A DNA stretch of 64,000 nt from assembly GCA_040006755.1 (NCBI GenBank), contig JBDTWJ010000001.1, positions 1-64,000 on the forward strand. Reading direction: 5' to 3'. Below are positions 42,454-51,565 of the stretch, piece after piece. The notes under the pieces are model-generated. The model did not search any database and was not told the origin of the DNA. It worked only from the letters and a program-made list of their open reading frames with translations. Source of the DNA: JAENVT01 sp040006755 (GTDB taxonomy: Bacteria > Actinomycetota > Acidimicrobiia > Acidimicrobiales > Ilumatobacteraceae). How positions within the stretch are numbered: position 1 is the stretch's first letter; each line of letters opens with the position of its first letter. Both the position numbers and the translations under genes were made by a program.

Positions 42454-43188
42454 ATGGACGGGTTCGACCCTCGGAACAGCTTCGGCGATGACGTCGCTCG
42501 TCGTTACGACGATCACCTGCGCGGCGACGAGGACGACGCCGCCGCATTCCTGGCCGACCTCGCTGGCGAGGGGGCGGCACTCGAGTTTGCCATCGGTACT
42601 GGCCGGATCGCTCTACCGCTCGCTGCTATGGGCGTCCGGGTGGATGGAATCGAGCTCTCGCCACCGATGGTGGAGCGACTCCGTACGAAGCCCGGAGGGC
42701 TTGCCATCGAGGTCACCGTCGGCGACATGTCGACAACGGTGCTCTCGCGTCACTACCGAGTCGTGTACCTCGTCTATAACACGATCTTCAACCTTCTCAC
42801 CGAGGATGATCAGGTGCGTTGCTTCGAGAACGCTGGCCGCCATCTCGCCGACGACGGAGTCTTCGTCGTGGAAACCGCTGTACCAACTGCATGGATCACA
42901 CCAGAGCGTCCGGAGTATGTCCGAGCCGAGCACGTCGGTATGAGCGAGGTACGTCTCGACGTGGCGCGCTATGACCCGGTCTCCCAACTCTTGGAGGAGA
43001 ATCATGTGCGACTCACCCCTGCAGGTATCACGATGGACCCGATCGTGTGCCGCCTGATCACTCCCGGAGAGATCGACCTGATGGCTCGCATCGCCGGACT
43101 GCGCCTGGTTCACAGGTACGGCTCGTGGCGACGCGAACGATTTGATGCGTCGAGCCGCGCTCACGTCTCGGTGTACGCACAAGCGTGA
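42454..43188 (+). CDS. Class I SAM-dependent methyltransferase
   Basis: 244 residues. Motif I ALEFAIGTGRIALPLAAMG (about 42-60), motif II acidic residue in VDGIELSPPMVERL, and VYLVYNTIFNLLTEDDQVRCF for the post-motifs. Closest in style to bacterial small-molecule methyltransferases. Substrate unknown. It follows the acetyltransferase by 84 bases. Confidence 0.88.
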   Translation: MDGFDPRNSFGDDVARRYDDHLRGDEDDAAAFLADLAGEGAALEFAIGTGRIALPLAAMGVRVDGIELSPPMVERLRTKPGGLAIEVTVGDMSTTVLSRHYRVVYLVYNTIFNLLTEDDQVRCFENAGRHLADDGVFVVETAVPTAWITPERPEYVRAEHVGMSEVRLDVARYDPVSQLLEENHVRLTPAGITMDPIVCRLITPGEIDLMARIAGLRLVHRYGSWRRERFDASSRAHVSVYAQA

Positions 43189-43316
43189 AGCCTCTCTTTT
43201 CTGTCCATCAGAGTGTTACCCAACACCCCGAGTGAGCACCCAACACTCCGTTAGTGGCGGGGGGCCGACGCTCTCGCCTGAGATCGAGCGATGGCTCGAC
43301 GGGTACCATGTCGTGA

Positions 43317-43970
43317 ATGAGTGAGTCGTTCAGCAACGTGATCTCCGGCGAGTCCGAAATGCGAGAGATCTACCGCATGCCCGCTGCGACGACGAAGATG
43401 AAGGTGCTGCCTCACCTCGATCAGCACGCGCGCACGTTCATCAACGCGTCGCCATTCGTCCTCATCGGTACGTCGTCGTCCGACGGCACCGGCGACGTAT
43501 CGCCCAAAGGTGGGCCCGCAGGGTTCGTCGTCGTGCTCGACGATCAGCGCATCGCGATTCCCGACCTGGCCGGCAACAACCTGCTCGACTCCATCACCAA
43601 CATCGTCAACGGCTCCGGCATCGGGTTGCTGTTCCTCGTGCCGGGCATGGACGAGACGTTACGCGTCAACGGGCACGCTTGCCTCACCACCGAACCGGCC
43701 GTTCTCGACGCTTGCTCGGTGAGGGACAGGCGCCCGAAGGCGGCAATCGGTGTCTCCGTGACGCAGCAATACATGCACTGCGCGAAGGCGTTCCGTCGAA
43801 GCGAGTTGTGGAAGGGCGAGACGTGGCCGGATCGCGCCTCGCTGCCCTCGCTCGGTTGCATCCTCGTCGATCAGATCTCGCTGCCCGAAGACGTCACAGC
43901 CGAGTCCATCGACGCCAACCTCGAGGTGTCGTACGCCGCCAGCCTGTGGGAGCCGGGCGGCAAGGCGTAG
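43317..43970 (+). CDS. PPOX-type FMN-binding protein (MSMEG_1061-like)
   Basis: 217 residues of the pyridoxamine-phosphate-oxidase-like split-barrel family. INASPFVLIGTSSSDGTGDVSPKGGPAGFVVVLDD, then IAIPDLAGNNLLDSITNIV and LRVNGHACLTTEP, match the FMN-dependent MSMEG_1061 group. Reaction unknown. In the 128 bases before it, an imperfect direct repeat ACCCAACACYCCG occurs at 43218-43230 and 43238-43250. Confidence 0.87.
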   Translation: MSESFSNVISGESEMREIYRMPAATTKMKVLPHLDQHARTFINASPFVLIGTSSSDGTGDVSPKGGPAGFVVVLDDQRIAIPDLAGNNLLDSITNIVNGSGIGLLFLVPGMDETLRVNGHACLTTEPAVLDACSVRDRRPKAAIGVSVTQQYMHCAKAFRRSELWKGETWPDRASLPSLGCILVDQISLPEDVTAESIDANLEVSYAASLWEPGGKA

Positions 43971-43974
43971 CGCG

Positions 43975-45156
43975 TCAGTCGGGCTCCTGCCGGGCGATGA
44001 AGTCGGCCATGCCAGGCACTGTGAATGCGATCGAACCGTGCTCTGGCGCGAAGACCAATCCTTTGGCGATGAGCTTTGCGCGAACAGGCCCCAGTTGCGT
44101 CGGCTGCTTCTCGAGCCGGCGAGCCACCTCGCCCGACTGGCTGGGAGCGTCTCCGTCGGCGGCCATCGCCGACATGTAGTCGCGCTCGCCGGGCGTGGCA
44201 CGCTCCCAACGCGACCGGAAGAACCCGCTGTCGAGGCGGGCCTTGCCGATGCGAATGGCTTCGGCTGCGTCGCTCGTGTCGATGGGCGAGTTCATGGCGA
44301 CGTCCCACGACGCGCTGCCGTACTCTTGTAAGAAGTATGGATAGCCGCCGGCAGCCTCGACGACGATCGTGACGGCTTCATCGGTCCACGCCACTCGCTC
44401 GTGCGCGGCCGGCCGGATCAACGCCGCCGCCGCCTCTGCTGGCGGCAATGGCCCGAGAGTTGCGTAGTTGAACAATCGCTCGGCATACGACCTCGCCTCG
44501 GCAAGAATGCCCGGAAGGTTCGGCAGTCCTGCGCCGACGATGAAGAACGGCTTGTTCTGTTGCCCGGCTTCGTGGCACGCCTGGCAGATGGCCGACAGTT
44601 CGTCGACCTTCAGGTCTTGCATCTCGTCGATGAACAGCGCCACCCCGCAATCGAGTTCGACGGCCGCGTCGCCCAGGTCGAGGGCGAGGTCGGTGAGATC
44701 CGCCTGCAACGAGCCCGTGTCGGCGCGGCCTTGTGCAGGCTCCAGCTCGATGCCCACCGACAACGTCCCATCGGGCGCGGCGTTCAGCGAGAACGCCTTG
44801 AACGTGCGCAGCGCGGCCTTCAGTCGACTGCCCCTCGCACCCCTGCCTTGCACCTGGCGCAGCGCGACGTTGAGAGATTGGGCGATCTGGCTGCGGAACG
44901 GCGACCGCGACCCGCTGGCGTCGGCCTCGACCTTGGCAACGATCCACCCGTCGCTGCGCGCCGCCTCGGCGAGTTCGTTGAGCAGCACGGTCTTGCCAAC
45001 ACCGCGCAATCCATAGAGCACCATGCTCTGGCCGTTGCGACGTTGCCGGGCACGGGCACGCAACACATCGAACGTGGCGATCTCCTGATCGCGCCCTGCC
45101 AACTCGAAGGGTCGCAAACCTGCGCCAGGCGAGTACGGATTGCGAATGGGGTCCAC
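43975..45156 (-). CDS. ORC/Cdc6-like AAA ATPase
   Basis: 393 residues. Walker A LRGVGKT lies in MVLYGLRGVGKTVLLNEL and Walker B in GVALFIDEMQDLKVDELSAI. FFIVGAGLPNLPGIL holds the sensor-1 region. The C-terminus (ERDYMSAMAADGDAPSQSGEVARRL ... LIAKGLVFAPEHGSIAFTVPGMADFI) looks like a winged helix. Common in Actinobacteria but not functionally settled. Convergent with the PPOX gene, with only four bases between stops. Confidence 0.85.
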   Translation of the reverse strand: MDPIRNPYSPGAGLRPFELAGRDQEIATFDVLRARARQRRNGQSMVLYGLRGVGKTVLLNELAEAARSDGWIVAKVEADASGSRSPFRSQIAQSLNVALRQVQGRGARGSRLKAALRTFKAFSLNAAPDGTLSVGIELEPAQGRADTGSLQADLTDLALDLGDAAVELDCGVALFIDEMQDLKVDELSAICQACHEAGQQNKPFFIVGAGLPNLPGILAEARSYAERLFNYATLGPLPPAEAAAALIRPAAHERVAWTDEAVTIVVEAAGGYPYFLQEYGSASWDVAMNSPIDTSDAAEAIRIGKARLDSGFFRSRWERATPGERDYMSAMAADGDAPSQSGEVARRLEKQPTQLGPVRAKLIAKGLVFAPEHGSIAFTVPGMADFIARQEPD

Positions 45157-45233
45157 ACCGCAACTCTAACAACTTCTAATCATATATATCTGAGTAAGCT
45201 ACATAGCGCTAGAAGTCGTTATACATCTTGCTT
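45157..45233 (-). promoter_or_regulatory. AT-rich promoter/operator region of the AAA ATPase gene
   Basis: This gap is conspicuously AT-rich in a GC-rich window. It contains CAACTCTAA (45161-45169) and CAACTTCTAA (45170-45179) side by side, and the inverted match TAGAAGT at 45210-45216 pairing with ACTTCTA at 45172-45178. TATATAT-like sequence (45182-45189) lies between. It suits a regulated promoter; no regulator is identified. Confidence 0.5.
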
Positions 45234-46019
45234 TCATGCGGCATCGAGCGTGTATGCCGTCATCGACAGCGACCCATACGCGTATCCGTCGATCAGAACG
45301 TTCGCTTTCTCGTTCGCTGCCGCCGCAAGCCCGGCGATGTACAACAGCGGGATGAAATGGTCGGGGGTCGGAACCGCGTTGTGGTAGTCGACGTGGTGGC
45401 GCAGTTCGACAACCTCAGCCGGAGACTCGGTCATGAACCCGATCGCCGACTCGTTGAAGCGGTGCGCCCAATCGAATCCCGCGTCGGGTTGGCTCCAGTC
45501 GACTCGCTGCAGGTTGTGAACGACGTTGCCGCTGGCAACGATCAACACTCCTCGTGCGCGCAACGGTGCGAGCTGCGCACCCAGCGCGACGTGATACGCA
45601 AACGGTTGGTCAGCGTTGATCGACAACTGCACCACGGGGATGTCGGCCTCGGGAAAGGCGTGTACCAGCACCGACCATGTGCCGTGGTCTATGCCCCAGC
45701 TGTCGTTGTCCATTCCCACCCACGTCGGCTTGACGACGTCGGCGATCTCTTCGGCGAGCGCCGGGTCGCCCGGCGCCGGATACTCGACCGCGAACAACTC
45801 GTCGGGAAAGCCGTAGAAGTCGTGGATCGTTCTTGGTCTGCGCATCGCCGTCACCGCGGTGGCATTGGTGTACCAGTGGGCCGACACCACGAGGATCGCC
45901 CGCGGAACCGGAACCGACGCCCCGAACGCTTGCCACGTCTCGGTGTAGCCATTTCGCTCCAACGCGTTCATCGGGCTGCCGTGTCCAATGAACGCTGCCG
46001 GCATTGTTTGCGTCGTCAT
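45234..46019 (-). CDS. DODA-type extradiol ring-opening dioxygenase (YgiD-like)
   Basis: 261 residues from ATG 46019. The family motif FIGHGSPMNALERNGYTETWQ opens it. Metal-binding histidines are expected in IGHGSP, VVSAHWYTN and VHAFPEADIPVVQLS / SGNVVHNL. LigB-fold enzymes of this class act on DOPA or other catechols. A longer frame upstream is a shadow of the next gene. Substrate unknown. Confidence 0.9.
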   Translation of the reverse strand: MTTQTMPAAFIGHGSPMNALERNGYTETWQAFGASVPVPRAILVVSAHWYTNATAVTAMRRPRTIHDFYGFPDELFAVEYPAPGDPALAEEIADVVKPTWVGMDNDSWGIDHGTWSVLVHAFPEADIPVVQLSINADQPFAYHVALGAQLAPLRARGVLIVASGNVVHNLQRVDWSQPDAGFDWAHRFNESAIGFMTESPAEVVELRHHVDYHNAVPTPDHFIPLLYIAGLAAAANEKANVLIDGYAYGSLSMTAYTLDAA

Positions 46020-46059
46020 CCGCTGTCGAGCATATGGGCCAACGACGACCAGCGACGAC

Positions 46060-47880
46060 CTACGGCACGCTTGACTCGGTGACCGGCGGAGGTTGGGCGG
46101 TGACGACGGCGGCACCGCTGCTGCTGCTCGACCGGAAGCCCAACTCGGCGCACGCCCGCACAGCGTCGAGAGGTGGATCCGCAATGACGCCCGTGATCGT
46201 GCCGTTCTCCACGATGAGCGCCGGCAGGCAGGCCGGGCCGACCGAGTCGGCGGGCTGATCGATGGCGAGCGCTTCTAGCATCGTGCGACTGAATCCGCCG
46301 TAGAGAAATGGCGCGATCGCCGAGTCGAACAGGCTCGACTCGGCCGTTGCGTCGTGCATGCCCGTCGAGACGCTGGCGAGCAGGGTTCCCAACGGCGACA
46401 CGTACCATTTGCCACCGGACTGCACGACCGAGACCGAGGGCAAATTGAAAGGCCCACCGCCCGACAGGACCAGCAGCCCGATGCCTCCAGCAGCCACATC
46501 GTCTCCGCAGATCCGATAGCCGCCGTCGACCTTCGTCGCCAACGGTGACACGCTGAACACACCCAACAACGAGTTTGCACCGCCGGTGCCACTGAACGTC
46601 GTGCATCCATCCGCGCGTTCGAACGAGAACGGCTGTGCGCCTGCAGTCTGCTCGGAAGCGAACACGAGAGGTTGGATCGTGCCGTTGGAGTTCGCCATCG
46701 TGAAGTTGGAGTCAGCAGGGAAGGCAAAATTGTCAGTGAAGGTGAGCCCATCAGTGGTCGGCGGCATCTCGCCGGGCGGCAGCAGTGCGTATCCCGATCC
46801 GTCGTATGCAGCAACCACCGTGGGCAGGGTCGGGTCCGCCGTGGCCGTGTAGTGCTGCGGCACCGTTCCATCGATCTTGAACGCGAGCGGCTTCAGAGTC
46901 AGTCGCTCGCCCGTGCCGATGGTCGCGTAGGTCAGCCCGGAGATCCCAAGCGACCAGCCCTCCTTGCGTCCCCGGTCGAGGGCTGCCTGCGCGTCAGCCA
47001 TCCACGACTGCGCAATCCACGCCATGGCATCCTCGCCCGGAGCGAAGGTGTCCATTGCACCCTGTAGGTCCAGCGCGCCGAGCCGGTCGTAGAACCCGGT
47101 CACGGCCTTTTCGGCCGAGTCGAAACCGACCGGCGTGCGACTGACGGGACCGGGCAGGGCCCAGCCCGCAGACTGACGGATGTATTCGGCGAGAGTGTAT
47201 TCGAGGCTGACGTACCACCTGCCGTCTCGCTGCACCGTCATCACCTGCGCAGCGGTACCCGAACCGTCGAGCGCCCATTTCAGGGTGTCGACCGCGCCGG
47301 AGTCGCCGACGAGACGGCGCATCTTGTCGCCGAACGGAAAGGCCTGAGGATCGAAGGACGCACTGAAGGTGCCAGTCGTCGCGGTGACGAGAGCAAGGTC
47401 GCCTTCGAGGAAGTTGGTGTCGAGCACGAGGTCGTCGACCCGTACATCGACGCCCTGCACGCCGCTCACGTCGAGTTGGTCAGCCAGCACGCCGACACGC
47501 TTCGCGTCGGCCTGGACGGAATCGACAGCGGCACGCAGCGCGCCGACCTCCTCTGGCAGGGTCACGTCGATCATGCCGAGCACGTCTTCGTGCTCGATCG
47601 CCGAAACGAACGTCGTCACCGCTTCTTCGGGAGTGGCGGCGCCGCCACCGTTGCTCGCACCGAGGAACGAGTACGTGGTGAATCCGCCGGCACCGATCAA
47701 CCCGGTGATGGCCGCGATCATGCCGGCGCGCCGCGCGCGACCTGCACGACGCTGGCCCGGCACCACAGCCACGACGCCTGGCAGGTGGACCGTTGTCGGC
47801 GCGTGATCCGCAAGTTGAGCGAGTCGCTTCCGCAGCAAGGTCTCGGTCTGCGCGACCTCTTCGTCTGACATCGACTTCAT
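46060..47880 (-). CDS. Membrane-anchored extracytoplasmic protein coupled to an ECF sigma factor
   Basis: 606 residues from ATG 47880, overlapping the sigma-factor stop (ATGA). A short cytoplasmic N-terminus (SDEEVAQTETLLRKRLAQLAD) and one transmembrane helix (about 53-73) lead to a very long external part. That part has two or three similar segments, each mixing a stress-type 'TPEEAVTTFVSAIEHEDV / AEKAVTGFYDRLGALDL' opening with 'DGRWYVSLEYTLAEYI / GGKWYVSPLGTLLASV'. No catalytic motif recognised. Probably senses the cell surface and controls the sigma factor. Confidence 0.72.
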   Translation of the reverse strand: MKSMSDEEVAQTETLLRKRLAQLADHAPTTVHLPGVVAVVPGQRRAGRARRAGMIAAITGLIGAGGFTTYSFLGASNGGGAATPEEAVTTFVSAIEHEDVLGMIDVTLPEEVGALRAAVDSVQADAKRVGVLADQLDVSGVQGVDVRVDDLVLDTNFLEGDLALVTATTGTFSASFDPQAFPFGDKMRRLVGDSGAVDTLKWALDGSGTAAQVMTVQRDGRWYVSLEYTLAEYIRQSAGWALPGPVSRTPVGFDSAEKAVTGFYDRLGALDLQGAMDTFAPGEDAMAWIAQSWMADAQAALDRGRKEGWSLGISGLTYATIGTGERLTLKPLAFKIDGTVPQHYTATADPTLPTVVAAYDGSGYALLPPGEMPPTTDGLTFTDNFAFPADSNFTMANSNGTIQPLVFASEQTAGAQPFSFERADGCTTFSGTGGANSLLGVFSVSPLATKVDGGYRICGDDVAAGGIGLLVLSGGGPFNLPSVSVVQSGGKWYVSPLGTLLASVSTGMHDATAESSLFDSAIAPFLYGGFSRTMLEALAIDQPADSVGPACLPALIVENGTITGVIADPPLDAVRACAELGFRSSSSSGAAVVTAQPPPVTESSVP

Positions 47881-48368
47881 CGGATCACCTCTCGAAGTTC
47901 GGCGAGCCCGCGTCGCACCAGGGTACGAACGGTGGACCTGCGGCATTTCAGACTCGCGGCGATCTCGTCTTCGGGAAGATCGCACACATAGCGCAGCACG
48001 ATCGCAGAGCGTTGACGGATCGGCAGCGCCATCAAGGCGTCGCGCAACTCGACCAACCCAACATCCATCACCGCACCAATGGCCCTGTCGGAGGTCGGCG
48101 CCGCAACGGTGCGGCGGTGCAATGACCGGCAGCGATTGACGACAGCCACGCGCAGATACGCGGCAGGTTCAATCAACCTGTCGATGCGTGGCCCGACTTT
48201 GGCAAACACGTCGTGCACCGCGTCCTCAGCTGCAGCCGCAGATCCGGTGAGCACGAAGGCCACACGGAGCAGGTCGCGATAGGCCGACGCGTATACAGCT
48301 TCCGAGCCTGCCCAGGCCGTCGACTCCGCGGCCGGAGTCGGAGGCGGCTCCGAAAACGCATCGCTCAT
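47877..48368 (-). CDS. ECF-type RNA polymerase sigma factor
   Basis: 163 residues from ATG 48368 (48380 possible). Region 2: YRDLLRVAFVLTGSAAAAEDAVHDVFAKV. Region 4: LPIRQRSAIVLRYVCDLPEDEIAASLKCRRSTVRTLVRRGLAELR. Resembles the SigE-family ECF group of actinobacteria. Translationally coupled to the membrane protein downstream. This is the second sigma/membrane-partner pair in the window. Confidence 0.92.
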   Translation of the reverse strand: MSDAFSEPPPTPAAESTAWAGSEAVYASAYRDLLRVAFVLTGSAAAAEDAVHDVFAKVGPRIDRLIEPAAYLRVAVVNRCRSLHRRTVAAPTSDRAIGAVMDVGLVELRDALMALPIRQRSAIVLRYVCDLPEDEIAASLKCRRSTVRTLVRRGLAELREVIR

Positions 48369-48436
48369 GGCGAGATTCATACCTTGTAACACGCACCACA
48401 ACGGCGATCCGTTTCAACAATCCCCAAATGTTTGGA

Positions 48437-49615
48437 TCAATCCATCGTGAGCCCGGCGATGATCGTCGCCGCAACCAAGGGAACGCCGGGCCGGTAGACG
48501 AAGTCGATCGGATTGGCGGTGTCGAGAATGATGAGGTCGGCGCGTGCCCCAACGGCGACGATTCCGACGTCGATGCGACGCAACGCTGCTGCACCTCCAG
48601 CGGTGGCGGCCCAGATCGCCTCGTCGATGGTCATCTTCATGTCACGCACCGCGAGTGCAATGCAGAACGGGATCGAAGTGGTGAAACTCGAACCCGGATT
48701 GCAGTTCGTGGCAATCGCCGCGGTGCCTCCCGCGTCGAGCAGTCGACGGGCATTGGGATAAGGCTGGCGAGTCGAGAAATCGGTCGCAGGCAGAAACGTC
48801 GCAACGGTCGTACTACCCGCCAACGCGGCAACGTCGTCGTCGGACAGATACGTGCAGTGATCGGCCGATGCACACTCCAGCTCGACGGCGAGTTGCACGC
48901 CCGGACCGTGGCCGAGCTGATTGGCGTGCAGCTTCATGCCGAGCCCGGCATCGCGACCTGCCAGCAGAACCGCACGCGACTGATCGGCATCGAACGCGCC
49001 GCGCTCGCAAAAGGCGTCGACCCATCTGGCATACGGTGCACATTCGGAAAGCATCTCGCCGCACACCAGGGCGACGTAGTCGTCGACTCGGTCATCGAAC
49101 TCCAGCGGCACTACATGTGCGCCGAGGAACGTGGTCTCCTCGGTGAGGTGAGATGCGACCCGTAGAGCGCGGGCCTCGTTCGCGACAGTGAGTCCGTAGC
49201 CCGACTTGATCTCGATCGTCGTCGTGCCCGAACGTTGCGCTTCGACCAGTAACGACGTCGCCCGAGCGAGCAATTCGTCATCGGTCGCGGCGCGCGTCGC
49301 GGCAACCGACGTGCGGATTCCCCCGGCCTCGTACGGCAGACCGGCCATGCGTGCAGCAAACTCGTCGCCGCGGTCGCCGGCGAACACCAGATGGCTGTGG
49401 CTGTCAACAAATCCCGGCAATACGCAACGGCCGGCGGCGTCGATCCGCTGATCGGCGACGGGTGCTTGCCCGGTGCCCACCGCTTCGATCATCCCGTCGA
49501 CCATTACCACCCATGCATCACGCAGCTGCCCAGTGGCTCCGACTTCGAACTGCGCGTCGTTGGTGATGAGCCGACCGATGTTGTCGATGACTGTCGATGG
49601 ACTACTCACGACCAC
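48437..49615 (-). CDS. hutI: Imidazolonepropionase
   Basis: 392 residues. Hydrolyses imidazolonepropionate to N-formimino-L-glutamate, the third step of histidine breakdown. The amidohydrolase metal site is in DSHSHLVFAG (H73, H75), with GMKLHANQLGHGPG and SADHCTYLSDDD downstream. EAGGIRTSVAATRAA is a HutI hallmark. Its GTG start overlaps the hutF stop by ten bases. Last gene of the hut operon. Confidence 0.95.
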   Translation of the reverse strand: MVVSSPSTVIDNIGRLITNDAQFEVGATGQLRDAWVVMVDGMIEAVGTGQAPVADQRIDAAGRCVLPGFVDSHSHLVFAGDRGDEFAARMAGLPYEAGGIRTSVAATRAATDDELLARATSLLVEAQRSGTTTIEIKSGYGLTVANEARALRVASHLTEETTFLGAHVVPLEFDDRVDDYVALVCGEMLSECAPYARWVDAFCERGAFDADQSRAVLLAGRDAGLGMKLHANQLGHGPGVQLAVELECASADHCTYLSDDDVAALAGSTTVATFLPATDFSTRQPYPNARRLLDAGGTAAIATNCNPGSSFTTSIPFCIALAVRDMKMTIDEAIWAATAGGAAALRRIDVGIVAVGARADLIILDTANPIDFVYRPGVPLVAATIIAGLTMD

Positions 49616-50946
49616 ACCGTTGCAATCGAGCGTTGAAGCTCAGTCGCCACGTCGATCGATTGATGAACACCGTCCGCAACGACGACCCTGCCGCCGACCA
49701 CGACATGGTGCACGTCGCCCGCGGTTGCCGCGAACACGACCGCCGCCGCGGCGTGATCGGGATCGATGCCGGCAAGCCGCGGCGATTTCAGGGCCACCGT
49801 CGTGAAGTCGGCCAAGCCGCCTGCGACGATTCGCCCACCCTCGTTCCATCCGAGGCTGCGATAACCAGAACTGGTTGCCGCGGTCAACAACTCCCCCGGG
49901 GTGTGCGTGCCACGCTGCAGCGAGGCCAGTCGTTGGTCGAGTTCGATCGCGCGTGTCTCTTCGAAAGGATCGATCACGGCATGTGAATCGCTCCCGATGC
50001 ACATTGCGATCATCGCTGCACGAAACGCTGCCGTCGGACCAACTCCATCGGCAAGGTCACGTTCGGTCGTCGGGCACATGCAGCACGACGAATGGCTCGC
50101 CTGCAGCAAGGCGATGTCGCGCTCGTCGAGATGCGTGGCATGCACCGCTGTGAAGCGTTCGCTGAGCGCGTCGTGACGGTCGAGCAACTCGGTGGGCGTG
50201 CACCCATGAACCGCAAGACACTGCTCGTTCTCGGCCGGCTGCTCGCTGACGTGGGCATGCAACACGGCGTCACGCGCCGCCGCCCATCCGGCGACGATCG
50301 ACATCGACGCCGGATCAACACTTCGCACGGAGTGGATCGCCGCGCCGATCTTCGCGGCGCTGCCAGCGACGAGATCGTCGACCCGAGTGGCCCATCGGTC
50401 GCCGTCACCATCGCTGAATCGCCGTTGCGTGCTGTTGAGCTCGGCGTCCGCGTTCATTCCCGCCCTCAGATAGCAAGTGTCGAGCAACGTGATGCGAATG
50501 CCTGCAGCGGCGGCGGCGGCGAGCAGCACTTCACCCATCTCGTTCGGCCGCGCATACGGCACGCCAACGCGATCGTGATGGAGGTAGTGGAACTCTCCGA
50601 CGCATGTGAATCCGGCGAGCACCATCTCGGCGAACGTCGCAGTTGCCAGGGCTCGATACGAGTCGGGATCGAGTCGGTCGGCGAGCCCATACATCCGGTC
50701 GCGCCAGGTCCAGAACGATCCGCTCTCACCATGCGTGCGGCCACGCAGCGCCCGATGGAATGCGTGGCTGTGCGCATTGGCCAAACCCGGCAATGTCAGC
50801 CCTTCGAGGCGATGGCCAGCGTGCGCGGGCGACGCATTGACGGACACATCGGTGATGCGATCGCCATCTACCGTGATCGAGACGCCGCGTTCGACGGTAC
50901 CGTCGAGGTCACCCAGCCACGCCAGCTCGCACCAGTAGCCAGTCAC
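49606..50946 (-). CDS. hutF: Formimidoylglutamate deiminase
   Basis: 446 residues. Converts N-formiminoglutamate to N-formylglutamate and ammonia. Metal ligands H59 and H61 lie in ANAHSHAFHRALRGRT. GFTCVGEFHYLHHDRVGVPY and VSEQPAENEQC are typical of HutF, and CIGSDSHAVIDPFEE holds the later ligand. Because HutF makes formylglutamate rather than formamide plus glutamate, the pathway needs a formylglutamate deformylase; no hutG is seen. Confidence 0.95.
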   Translation of the reverse strand: MTGYWCELAWLGDLDGTVERGVSITVDGDRITDVSVNASPAHAGHRLEGLTLPGLANAHSHAFHRALRGRTHGESGSFWTWRDRMYGLADRLDPDSYRALATATFAEMVLAGFTCVGEFHYLHHDRVGVPYARPNEMGEVLLAAAAAAGIRITLLDTCYLRAGMNADAELNSTQRRFSDGDGDRWATRVDDLVAGSAAKIGAAIHSVRSVDPASMSIVAGWAAARDAVLHAHVSEQPAENEQCLAVHGCTPTELLDRHDALSERFTAVHATHLDERDIALLQASHSSCCMCPTTERDLADGVGPTAAFRAAMIAMCIGSDSHAVIDPFEETRAIELDQRLASLQRGTHTPGELLTAATSSGYRSLGWNEGGRIVAGGLADFTTVALKSPRLAGIDPDHAAAAVVFAATAGDVHHVVVGGRVVVADGVHQSIDVATELQRSIATVWS

Positions 50947-50970
50947 GAGTAGCCGGTCACCATCCCGCTG

Positions 50971-51546
50971 TCACGATCCCACTCGGGCCACGAACTCGGT
51001 GATCCGCTCGACGAAGGCGGCGCGGTGGAAGCGCTCGAACTGTTCCCAGGTGGTGAACGTGGTCGGGTCGACGACGCGATCCAGGAACAGCTTGCCATCG
51101 AGATGATCGCACTCGTGTTGGAACGTGCCAGCTGTAAGGCCGCGGCGAATCTCGTCGTGAGCAACGCCGTCGCGATCCAGATACTGCACGCGCACATTGA
51201 CGTTACGCATGACCGACCCGCGCAGGTTCGGGACCGAGAGGCAGCCCTCGTTGATCTCCACCAACTCGCCGTCGATCGGTTCGATGATCGGATTGACGAC
51301 CACCGTCAACGGGATACGCGGCTTGTACGGATAGCGAGGGTTGTCGCCGACTTCGATCGTTGCGATGCGTATCGGCACGCCGACCTGGTTGGCGGCGATC
51401 CCCGCGCCGTTGGCTTGACGCATTGTCTCGATGAGGTCGTCGATGAACTGCTGCGTCTCGGTTGACGCGAGTTCCTCGAGGCTCACCTCGCGAGCGCGCT
51501 CGCGCAGTACCGGGTGCCCAACGGTGACGATCTCACGAACGCTCAT
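50971..51546 (-). CDS. def: Peptide deformylase homologue inside the hut operon
   Basis: 191 residues with all three deformylase motifs intact: GAGIAANQVG (47-56), EGCLS (99-103) and QHECDHLDG (142-150). Metal ligands are C101, H143 and H147, with E144 as catalytic acid/base. By family it removes formyl groups from nascent N-formyl-methionine proteins. By position it sits between hutU and hutF, with gaps of 48 and 24 bases, where a HutG would be expected. It may be the normal deformylase carried along, or a paralogue that deformylates N-formylglutamate. Sequence alone does not decide. Confidence 0.93.
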   Translation of the reverse strand: MSVREIVTVGHPVLRERAREVSLEELASTETQQFIDDLIETMRQANGAGIAANQVGVPIRIATIEVGDNPRYPYKPRIPLTVVVNPIIEPIDGELVEINEGCLSVPNLRGSVMRNVNVRVQYLDRDGVAHDEIRRGLTAGTFQHECDHLDGKLFLDRVVDPTTFTTWEQFERFHRAAFVERITEFVARVGS

Positions 51547-51565
51547 CGCTCCCCTTCCCCCAAGC

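Noticed and set aside
43211..43250. Repeated ACCCAACACYCCG and GAGTGTT/AACACTC inverted pair before the PPOX gene
   Set aside because: Too short and imperfect to call an operator or array; noted only under the gene.
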